From an uncultured Bdellovibrionales bacterium (lineage in GTDB: Bacteria > Bdellovibrionota > Bdellovibrionia > Bdellovibrionales > UBA1609): DNA of 6,098 nt. The stretch is from the NCBI GenBank assembly GCA_937980625.1, contig CALJPJ010000111.1:1-6098 (forward strand), given 5' to 3'. A program made the position numbers and the translations under genes. The notes under the pieces were generated by a model that had not been told where the DNA came from, made no database searches, and worked only from the letters and a program-made list of their open reading frames with translations. How positions within the stretch are numbered: position 1 is the stretch's first letter; the number at the start of each line of letters is the position of its first letter. This document shows positions 1 to 6,098 of the stretch, piece by piece.

Positions 1-2199
1 AAACAAAGTGGGTGACAGTAGGTCTTCATCTGATTTGGCATATAGTGACCATTTTTTAAGTTCTGGGCTATATACAAAATGCTCTTTACGAGACGAAGAA
101 ATTTGCAACGAAGGTTTTTTATGTGCTCCAGGTATAAAAACATGTTTAAACTGTAAACCCTTCGACGCATGAACAGTCATTAAATTAATACAGTTTGGCT
201 CCAAAGCAGCTACCGCGTCCCCCTCATCAGATAATAAATCCGCGTCAATACCGCCAACAATTGAGTTAATAAATTCAATATAATTAAACCCTGGCTTGCG
301 CTCAGCCTCTGAAAGTTTCTGAATCAATTTCCAAAAATTAGACTCTCGGCGACCAGTGCTATCATATTCTAAGGAGTAATCTAAAAACTCTGAATTTAAC
401 AGCTGGTCCTTAAAAACTTTAGTTACACCATATTCATAGCTACTTTTAATACATGTTACTAATTTTTGAACAACTAAATGACTTTCGAGCTTTTCTTTTA
501 AAAGAGGCCAAACCCCTTTTTTTCTGTTAGTTAATACACCAACTAATTCTGTATCTGCTATATAAAACCACGGAGTCCGCAAAAGTCCAATTAAGTTAGT
601 ATCATCATATGGATTAACTAAAAATTTTAAGAACATTAACGCATCAATAATCTCCCTACGCGATGAAAACCCTGCTGCTGAATATAAATTAATAGGAATA
701 TTATATTTTTTTAACTCTTGAGAAATTTTAGATAAATATTTATTGGTTTTAGATAAAACACAAATATCATCAAAGCTAACACCTTGATTCACTAAATTAA
801 TTATGTTTTCAATAATAAAGTTAATTTCATTTTGATCTGGGTTAACGGCATCCCCTTCTAAAACTGGCAAACAAGCAATTTGAGCAACTAACTTGCTACT
901 GTTAATAACTCCATCTTTAGGGTTCATTGATTCAAATTGAGAACCAATTTTACTAAAAAAATCATTGAAAAACAGTAATAATTCTGGTGCTGATCGATAG
1001 TTCTTTTTTAAAAAATTAACCGAACCATTTTGATTTTTAATTTTTTTCTGTTTAAAATCAAAAACCTCAGACCTTGCACCTCTAAAAAGGTATATGCTTT
1101 GCTGAGGGTCTCCCACTATAAAACTTGGGGAATCACCAACTAAAATATCAAGAATTTCAACTTGAATAGGGCTTGTATCTTGATACTCATCAATTAACCA
1201 GTAGTCCCATTGCTTAGAAAATAAACTAGCTAGTTCAGGCTTATCCTTAATCAACTTGTGAGCATAAATTTCAAGATCATTAATCTCAATAAATGATGAG
1301 TTACTTTTTAATATATTGTACTTATCACTAAACTCAACATAAAGCTTTTCAAATAAGCTATTTAAATTACTTGTACGCTTCCAAAAGTACTGCTGATATG
1401 CAGCCTTGGCAAACTCACCTTTAATAAACTTTAAGCAATCGGCAAGGTCAGCATTAATATCTTCAGGAATACCTTTTCCTTTCCTAGGCTTAGAACCAAT
1501 ATTTTTTAATGCCTCAGAATATTCCAAACCATTATTACAATCTAAATCAGATAATTTAATAAATGACTTGGCAAAAGTAACCCACTTTTCATTATCAATT
1601 TCATTTAATATTCTATTTGAAATCTGTTTAATGTTATTAGTTAAGTTATTTTTCTTAATATTAAAGTTATTTTCAAAATTATTTAAATTAATAAAACCAT
1701 CAGACTGTTCTATATTATAGCTTTTATTAAATGAAGAAATAATTTTAATTATCTGATTAAAAGTGAAAGACTCTGTAATTGGCTTAAGATCAAAGTTTTT
1801 ATCAAGAATAATATCTCGTAAAACTTTCTTCATATAAATATTAGATTGCCCTTCAGATAAAACATCAAAACCCGGCTCAATTCCAGCCAAATAACCATAA
1901 CTCTGCAAAAATCTGTTTAACACACCATGAATAGTTGATATAAATAATCCACTTGAATTATTTATATAATCAATTAACTCAAAGTTTTCAGACTCCAAGG
2001 CCTTAAGCAACAGTCTTTCTTTTAACTCTTGAGTTGCTTTTTTAGTAAAAGTTGTGGCTACAATGCGTGGCCACTGTCCATTTTGTTCATAAAATGAAGT
2101 TAAAAAATCAAAAATTCTTTTAGTGAGCAATGTCGTTTTTCCGGCACCAGCTCCGGCACGAACAATTTCATTACTTAAATTAAGTGAGGGGCTCTGCAT
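1..2199 (-). CDS. addA: AddA-like UvrD/RecB-family ATP-dependent DNA helicase, C-terminus outside window
   Basis: The first 733 residues of a superfamily 1A helicase are visible, in one open frame from the ATG at 2199 to base 1. Motifs appear in order: Walker A GAGAGKTT (residues 16-23), motif Ia TTFTKKATQEL (49-59), TIHGVLNRF (89-97), Walker B LIDEYQDT (335-342), motif III VGDPQQSIYLFRGA (362-375), motif IV NYRS (400-403), a 2A/2B-type stretch (about 475-555), and motif V MTVHASKGLQF (674-684). Motif VI is not reached. Motif V lies later than in the roughly 720-residue UvrD/Rep proteins, which favours the larger AddA/RecB class. By family knowledge it would be the 3'-5' motor of a cytoplasmic AddAB complex that unwinds and resects double-strand ends. 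The start is firm: GGAG lies 6 bases upstream, and the frame meets a stop at 2230-2232 with no other ATG before it. It overlaps addB by 25 bases. Whether a C-terminal nuclease domain follows cannot be seen. Confidence 0.85.
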   Translation of the reverse strand, partial: MQSPSLNLSNEIVRAGAGAGKTTLLTKRIFDFLTSFYEQNGQWPRIVATTFTKKATQELKERLLLKALESENFELIDYINNSSGLFISTIHGVLNRFLQSYGYLAGIEPGFDVLSEGQSNIYMKKVLRDIILDKNFDLKPITESFTFNQIIKIISSFNKSYNIEQSDGFINLNNFENNFNIKKNNLTNNIKQISNRILNEIDNEKWVTFAKSFIKLSDLDCNNGLEYSEALKNIGSKPRKGKGIPEDINADLADCLKFIKGEFAKAAYQQYFWKRTSNLNSLFEKLYVEFSDKYNILKSNSSFIEINDLEIYAHKLIKDKPELASLFSKQWDYWLIDEYQDTSPIQVEILDILVGDSPSFIVGDPQQSIYLFRGARSEVFDFKQKKIKNQNGSVNFLKKNYRSAPELLLFFNDFFSKIGSQFESMNPKDGVINSSKLVAQIACLPVLEGDAVNPDQNEINFIIENIINLVNQGVSFDDICVLSKTNKYLSKISQELKKYNIPINLYSAAGFSSRREIIDALMFLKFLVNPYDDTNLIGLLRTPWFYIADTELVGVLTNRKKGVWPLLKEKLESHLVVQKLVTCIKSSYEYGVTKVFKDQLLNSEFLDYSLEYDSTGRRESNFWKLIQKLSEAERKPGFNYIEFINSIVGGIDADLLSDEGDAVAALEPNCINLMTVHASKGLQFKHVFIPGAHKKPSLQISSSRKEHFVYSPELKKWSLYAKSDEDLLSPTLF

Positions 2200-4886
2200 A
2201 TATTTCTCCAGCCACAAGAACTGCAACTTTTTATATCTTTAGGGTCAGTATGGAAGTATCCATCTTCTATTTGCAAAATAATTGTATTAATAATTTCTTT
2301 TACTTCACTAATAAGGTGCTCAAAAGCTTCATTATCTGCCACCCCCCTCTTGTTTTTAATCAAATACAAAGATTGATCGTGTTCAGAAATTTTTAAACCT
2401 TTATTTCTGTCCATTTTGGATAACACATAATAAAAAGCTCCAGCAAATTTTTTATCAAAATTATTTTCCTTGAGCCAATAATCATAAATTAAGTAATAAA
2501 GTGGCATTTGTAGCATATTATTTTTAAGCCAGGACTCGTAATTTTTAGCCTGCCCGGCTGAAGATTTGTAATCAATCAAAACGTACTCACCAGTTCCACT
2601 TTCATCAATTCTATCAATAACGGCCGACATAGGGTAGCCAGTTGTACTGCTTAGCGATTTGGTTTTAGTGTCCCAAAATAAAGATATTTTTTTTTCTTTA
2701 AAAATAGTTTTAAAGTTTGTAAAATCTAACCTAAATTCTTTTTCGAAATTTAAAAACTGTTCTGCAATTTTTTTATATTTATTTTTATTCAAAGCCCAAA
2801 AGTCATCGCTATAATACTGTATATTTAAATCTTTTTTGCACTTCTCGACTAAGTGATCAATACTCTCATCACTCATATTTAAATTAAGAGGCTCTTCACA
2901 TAAGTTTTCAACAATAGCATGGCCTAATCGCCCTTTATCCATTGGGCTATCATCAAAGTCTACTTCTGGTAAATCGTTTAACCTAAACAACCTTTCTGCC
3001 ATAAATATAAATGGACAACCATCGTATCTTTCTAACTGTGTTGGAGAAAATTTTAAATGCTCCATATAATTTTGATCTTTAATATTTTCATAATCTAATT
3101 TAGATAAATCTAACTTTACCCTATCTAATTGGTTATTAGCGACTTTACTTTCTTGCACATAATCCCAATATGTTTTTTGAGGTTTATCTTTAGCCTCAGT
3201 TTCACGAGAGACTTTGTATTTCTCTTCTAACCAAAAAAGTAATGGTGCACCAACTTCGCCAGCCAATCCTGTCTCCGGATAACTATAAATAATTTCCTTA
3301 ATATTTTTTTGACTATAAGAATTTAAAATATAGTTTTCTGTGGATAAATTGAAGTAATCTACCAAGTAACCTGTTTGTTGATAAATTTTACTAATTTCAG
3401 CAGGGTTTATACTATCAACTGAGACTGAATTAAATTGCTTATCATTTAGCCCTAAAATATAAATGTATTTACTCTCTAACCACATTGAACTGGCCAAATT
3501 TAAGCAGTTAACCCCATCATTATTTTTTTCAATTAAAACTTCTTTTTTAGAACAGATTTGCTCTAAATAAGACAGCCATAGTGGCACTTTCATTTTTGTA
3601 TTTTTAGGACACTCATTTAATACTTGGCTAAATACCTGAGATAATACGTCATGCTCATCTGAACTTTTCCAAAACGCTAAGGACCATTTTAAAAAATCAT
3701 CTCTAAGGACTGACTCACCCACTTTTAAATTAATTTTATACTTTATTAAAAATTTTGTGTTTCGTTCCAAATCTTTTTCATCAAAAAACAATGAATATAT
3801 TTTTTTGAACTTATCAAAATCAAAACTTGGCTCTGTATTGCAATACTCAATAACTTCCAAATCATTGTTAGTTAGTTTGCCAGCACCAACTCTCAAACTT
3901 GAAATCCACCTAAATACACTAGGGATAGTTGAAGCAATAATAATTTCATTTTTATTTATTAGTATACCTTCTTTATCAAAGTATGGCTTAATAACTGGAT
4001 AATATTGCTCCATGTTAGGCATAACAATTGAAATTTCTGAAAACTCTTTTTCTTGCTCTGCCCACCTTCTAACCTGTGCTGTTAGGTCTTTTACTTCGGA
4101 CACAACAGTAGAGAACCTTTTAAAGGTAGATTGTTCAATTTTATTAACCTTACTTTGAACTTTTGTATCTTTAATAAAGTTTAACTTCTCCATTAAAATC
4201 TTGTAGCTACTAAAACATTTATTATATTTATCAAAGCTAAAATCATCAGGAAGAATAACATTTATATCTAAAGTATCTTTCAAGTGAACTAATATTTCGA
4301 CTTCTGTTAAATTTAACTCGGTACCTAAATCAACATATAAATTTCTGTTCCATTCAAATTGACACTTATCTAAGTGAGTAATTAAAAAAGCTGACAAGCA
4401 ATTTTGGGGAATAATTTTATTTTCTAAAAATTTGTCCCAAGCCAAAATAGACAATTCATACCATCGCCCCCAAGATAAATAGCTTTCTGAATTTAATTTG
4501 AACCACTCATTAATTACCTCTTTAGATTCATTTTTTGCAATCAAAGGCAATAGCTGCTGGAAGTAACCAAGGAAGCTCTCAACACCAGAGGTATTCAGAT
4601 TTATTTCATTCTCATTTATCCACTGCAACAATAAAGTTTTAGTTAAAAATGTACTAATAACTTGGCAATCAAAAAAGTTTTGATTAATACACTTTAACCA
4701 AAACTCATTTGCCCGCAAAACACTGTCTTCTTCTAATACTTTGATATTATGGTTAGAAAAAAAATAATTTTGAACAAAAGACTTTGTTGTTAAATCAGAA
4801 ACTAAATAAGTTGATGATTTCGGGTCAATACTTGTTAGTATCTTCGTTTTTTCTTCAAAGGAAGTGGGTGTTACAAAATTAATCAT
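2175..4886 (-). CDS. addB: AddB-like protein: inactive helicase-like region plus Fe-S PD-(D/E)XK nuclease
   Basis: This 903-residue protein has a poorly conserved N-terminal part (about 1-590) resembling the helicase-like half of AddB/RecC proteins, including IYILGLNDKQF (475-485), which matches the conserved 'vLGLNeg.F' stretch. Residues about 605-903 form a RecB-type nuclease domain: His656 in GRLGH, Asp758 in VIDRID, Asp772 and Lys774 in LIDYKSS, and QMPLY (793-797) as the QxxxY motif. Cys624 plus Cys888, Cys891 and Cys897 (CX2CX5C) match the split cysteine set that binds a 4Fe-4S cluster in AddB. No Walker A (GxGKT/S) is present near the N-terminus, unlike Bacillus AddB, so ATPase activity is unlikely. 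At 903 residues it is shorter than the roughly 1000-1170 usual for AddB. Gene order and overlap with addA support the AddAB role in end resection. The ATG at 4886 is the only plausible start, since an in-frame stop lies at 4905-4907 and the next Met is codon 232. Confidence 0.85.
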   Translation of the reverse strand: MINFVTPTSFEEKTKILTSIDPKSSTYLVSDLTTKSFVQNYFFSNHNIKVLEEDSVLRANEFWLKCINQNFFDCQVISTFLTKTLLLQWINENEINLNTSGVESFLGYFQQLLPLIAKNESKEVINEWFKLNSESYLSWGRWYELSILAWDKFLENKIIPQNCLSAFLITHLDKCQFEWNRNLYVDLGTELNLTEVEILVHLKDTLDINVILPDDFSFDKYNKCFSSYKILMEKLNFIKDTKVQSKVNKIEQSTFKRFSTVVSEVKDLTAQVRRWAEQEKEFSEISIVMPNMEQYYPVIKPYFDKEGILINKNEIIIASTIPSVFRWISSLRVGAGKLTNNDLEVIEYCNTEPSFDFDKFKKIYSLFFDEKDLERNTKFLIKYKINLKVGESVLRDDFLKWSLAFWKSSDEHDVLSQVFSQVLNECPKNTKMKVPLWLSYLEQICSKKEVLIEKNNDGVNCLNLASSMWLESKYIYILGLNDKQFNSVSVDSINPAEISKIYQQTGYLVDYFNLSTENYILNSYSQKNIKEIIYSYPETGLAGEVGAPLLFWLEEKYKVSRETEAKDKPQKTYWDYVQESKVANNQLDRVKLDLSKLDYENIKDQNYMEHLKFSPTQLERYDGCPFIFMAERLFRLNDLPEVDFDDSPMDKGRLGHAIVENLCEEPLNLNMSDESIDHLVEKCKKDLNIQYYSDDFWALNKNKYKKIAEQFLNFEKEFRLDFTNFKTIFKEKKISLFWDTKTKSLSSTTGYPMSAVIDRIDESGTGEYVLIDYKSSAGQAKNYESWLKNNMLQMPLYYLIYDYWLKENNFDKKFAGAFYYVLSKMDRNKGLKISEHDQSLYLIKNKRGVADNEAFEHLISEVKEIINTIILQIEDGYFHTDPKDIKSCSSCGWRNICRAPHLI
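2206..2209 (-). promoter_or_regulatory. Shine-Dalgarno site for addA inside the addB 3' end
   Basis: On the minus strand GGAG is followed by six bases (AAATAT) and then the addA ATG at 2199-2197. It lies in the last codons of addB (in the Gly-Trp-Arg region at residues 892-894). With the 25-base overlap this suggests translational coupling, so that AddA is made in proportion to AddB. It also fixes the addA start. Confidence 0.7.
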
Positions 4887-4899
4887 AGGCCTAATTATA
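4887..4899 (-). promoter_or_regulatory. Candidate -10 element just upstream of addB, possible leaderless start
   Basis: On the minus strand a perfect TATAAT (4899-4894) is followed by seven bases (TAGGCCT) and the addB ATG. A -10 at that distance would put the transcription start at or one base before the ATG. The upstream -35 region is only T-rich (TTTTTT at a 17-base spacing), a poor match. There is no proper Shine-Dalgarno: the AGG at 4892-4890 is only three bases from the ATG. In such AT-rich DNA a TATAAT can occur by chance, so this is tentative. Confidence 0.35.
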
Positions 4900-4965
4900 T
4901 AAGGTTAAAATTGTTTAAAAAATAATTTTCTAGATATTTTTACTATTGCTCTGTAAAGATATGCT

Positions 4966-4980
4966 GAGTAATTAATACTC
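4966..4980. repeat. Short dyad, 5-bp arms, 5-base centre
   Basis: GAGTA (4966-4970) and TACTC (4976-4980) are reverse complements around ATTAA. It lies about 80 bases upstream of the addB ATG and is spaced like a small regulator half-site pair. The 8-mer TAATACTC from its right half (4973-4980) recurs at 5138-5145. This is weak evidence for an operator, and chance is a real alternative. Confidence 0.25.
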
Positions 4981-5004
4981 TCTTAACATAACAAGATTCT
5001 TTCA

Positions 5005-5023
5005 TAAATTAAACTATAATTTA
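5005..5023. repeat. Inverted repeat, 7-bp arms, 5-base centre
   Basis: TAAATTA (5005-5011) is the exact reverse complement of TAATTTA (5017-5023), with AACTA between. It lies about 120 bases upstream of addB. The arms are pure A-T, so it could be chance, an operator or simply flexible promoter DNA. No T-run follows on either strand, so it is not a terminator. Confidence 0.35.
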
Positions 5024-5105
5024 ATTTCTTTTACAAAAATATATTGCTCTTAATTTGCGCCAAAAAACCTATTTAATAAGAATTAAATACTACTTGAATA
5101 TTTAT

Positions 5106-5133
5106 AAAAAAAAAGAATGTTATCATCTTCTTT
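5106..5133 (-). terminator. Weak candidate intrinsic terminator of the barrel gene
   Basis: About 30 bases past the stop codon, the minus strand can fold as AAAGA-(AG bulge)-ATG-ATAA loop-CAT-TCTTT, directly followed by six T. The stem is mostly A-T with a bulge, so it would be weak, but position and T-run are right for termination before addB. No better hairpin with a T-run was seen in the spacer. Confidence 0.3.
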
Positions 5134-5163
5134 AATCTAATACTCATGCCATTTAGTGATAAT

Positions 5164-6098
5164 TTACCTTCTTTGCTTTTTATAATTTTTGTAGTACTTT
5201 CTTTTATAAGCTCTGCGACCACCACCAGACCCCAGCGTCATTTTACCGCCCCGGCCAGCTCCTTGAAAACTTAAACCTGAGCCTTTGTTTGAACTAAAAT
5301 CAAAACCAAAGTCAAAACTTAATTGCACCATATATCGCCTGTCTTCTTGCTGACCAACTCTTTCACCAATTTCTAAGCCATAACTTGTAGCATCTAGTCT
5401 AAAAATTCCAAGATTGATTCCTGCCCCATAGGTGGCATAGCCCTGATTTAAACCTGCTCTTAAATCAATAATTGGTAAACTTAACTCCATTCCTAAGTGT
5501 AATTTTCTAGCAAAACTCACTTCACTATTTAGTGCGTATCGGTAATCAGCCGCAATAGCTAGTGATGCAAAACTTACGTCATAAATTAGTGACCCAGAAT
5601 AAACGACCTCAGATTTTTGTGATGGTGGCGGACCAAATGAATTATTATTTTTGCTAAAACTTATATCACCAATATTTTTTGCAACTACTGACAGTTTAGG
5701 TATAAAATTTTTACCTCTATATATAAAGTCAATACCCGCATCTACCCCATACCCAACACCTCTTTTATCAAGAGCATCTGTAATAGTTTTGGGGTCTAAC
5801 GAGCTTACAGTCGCAGCTGTAAAATTTTTTCTATCTCCATATCTAGAAACCTGCTTTACAACAATGCCAAAGTTCATAAACTTGTTTGCTTTTTTGGCAA
5901 AACCTATTGCTACACCAACATCAAGTATTGAGTTCACATCTAAATCAGGAATCACTGGATTGTTAACTTTTAAACTTAAATCACCATGAGCAAACCCAGC
6001 TAAACCAAATGAAGGCAGTGTTAAACCAGCTCTCCCTCCAATAGACCCTGATACTGGCTTGCCAAATAAGTCTTGTAATGATTGCCCTAAAGTACTTG
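5164..6098 (-). CDS. Outer-membrane beta-barrel protein, possibly TraF-like (PF13729 type), N-terminus outside window
   Basis: The frame is open from the right edge to the TAA at 5166-5164, giving 310 whole codons; a GTG at 5955 is internal, because the frame continues upstream without a stop. The protein shows alternating hydrophobic/polar strands ending in aromatic residues and short Gly/Asn/Asp turns, as in outer-membrane barrels. Near the end come DLRAGLNQGYATYGAGI (fragment residues 211-227), then LDATSYGLEIGERVGQQEDR and RYMVQLSFDFGFDF. That order resembles the closing strands of TraF-like/PorV-like barrels, with the aromatic-rich last strand at about residues 254-267. A further 43 residues follow: ten Gly, 13 Lys/Arg and no acidic residue. 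The signal peptide would be upstream and cannot be checked. Function is unknown; membership in the TraF_2 family is a resemblance only, and no conjugation gene lies alongside. Barrel nature is more secure than the family name. The 277-base gap suggests a unit separate from addBA. Confidence 0.65.
   Translation of the reverse strand, partial: STLGQSLQDLFGKPVSGSIGGRAGLTLPSFGLAGFAHGDLSLKVNNPVIPDLDVNSILDVGVAIGFAKKANKFMNFGIVVKQVSRYGDRKNFTAATVSSLDPKTITDALDKRGVGYGVDAGIDFIYRGKNFIPKLSVVAKNIGDISFSKNNNSFGPPPSQKSEVVYSGSLIYDVSFASLAIAADYRYALNSEVSFARKLHLGMELSLPIIDLRAGLNQGYATYGAGINLGIFRLDATSYGLEIGERVGQQEDRRYMVQLSFDFGFDFSSNKGSGLSFQGAGRGGKMTLGSGGGRRAYKRKYYKNYKKQRR

Larger units (their letters stand above)
4887..5163. 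other. AT-rich intergenic spacer between the barrel gene and addB
   Basis: This 277-base stretch has no convincing open reading frame. It contains the weak terminator near the barrel gene and the candidate -10 next to addB. Two dyads are also visible: TAAATTA-AACTA-TAATTTA at 5005-5023 and GAGTA-ATTAA-TACTC at 4966-4980. I see no tRNA and no recognisable riboswitch. Confidence 0.6.

Noticed and set aside
1406..1720. Plus-strand open frame of 104 codons
   Set aside because: It lies wholly inside the addA helicase frame on the other strand, its translation is Phe/Leu/Ser-rich in the manner of an antisense shadow, and I saw no homology.
2184..2396. Plus-strand open frame of 70 codons
   Set aside because: It is antisense to the addB 3' end, which carries conserved Fe-S cysteines, and shows no recognisable domain.
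3757..4002. Plus-strand open frame of 81 codons
   Set aside because: It is antisense to the middle of addB, with no supporting start signal or domain.
1..4886. A novel anti-phage defence system built from a helicase and a nuclease
   Set aside because: Helicase plus PD-(D/E)XK nuclease pairs do occur in defence loci, but gene order, overlap, cysteine spacing and motif set all match AddAB, and no defence neighbour is visible.
5164..5955. Barrel gene starting at the GTG at 5955
   Set aside because: The frame stays open to the window edge and the upstream residues continue the Gly-rich barrel pattern, so the GTG is an internal Val codon.
5651..5989. Plus-strand open frame of 112 codons with hydrophobic stretches
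   Set aside because: It is antisense to the barrel gene; the hydrophobicity follows from the complement of barrel-strand codons.

Overview
The window is strongly AT-rich and every convincing gene lies on the minus strand. Reading right to left there are three genes: the 3' part of an outer-membrane beta-barrel protein gene (enters from the right edge, stops at 5164), an AddB-type nuclease/inactive-helicase gene (4886 to 2175), and an AddA-type UvrD-family helicase gene (starts at 2199, runs off the left edge). The low G+C, the long lysine/asparagine-rich proteins and the TraF-like barrel with its GQxxDRRY-type end would fit a Gram-negative bacterium of the Bdellovibrio/Bacteriovorax kind. That placement is inference by overall resemblance only.

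Positions 1-4886 hold an addB-addA style operon for double-strand DNA end processing. AddB comes first and overlaps AddA by 25 bases, and a clean Shine-Dalgarno site for addA sits inside the end of addB. The helicase gene has motifs I, Ia, II, III, IV and V of superfamily 1A in order. Motif VI and any C-terminal nuclease domain lie outside the window. The AddB partner keeps a complete RecB-type nuclease motif set and the four cysteines expected to hold an Fe-S cluster, but has no Walker A, so it is probably a nuclease and scaffold rather than a motor. The two proteins would resect DNA ends and prepare 3' single strands for RecA.

Positions 4887-5163 are a 277-base AT-rich spacer. It holds a weak candidate terminator for the barrel gene, two inverted repeats, and a perfect TATAAT placed so close to the addB ATG that the addB transcript could be leaderless.

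Positions 5164-6098 encode the last 310 residues of the barrel protein. Its barrel appears to end about 43 residues before the stop, followed by a glycine-rich, very basic tail, which is the oddest feature here. I see no mobile element, CRISPR array, tRNA or rRNA. The content is mostly ordinary recombination machinery and I cannot support a claim of a wholly new system.
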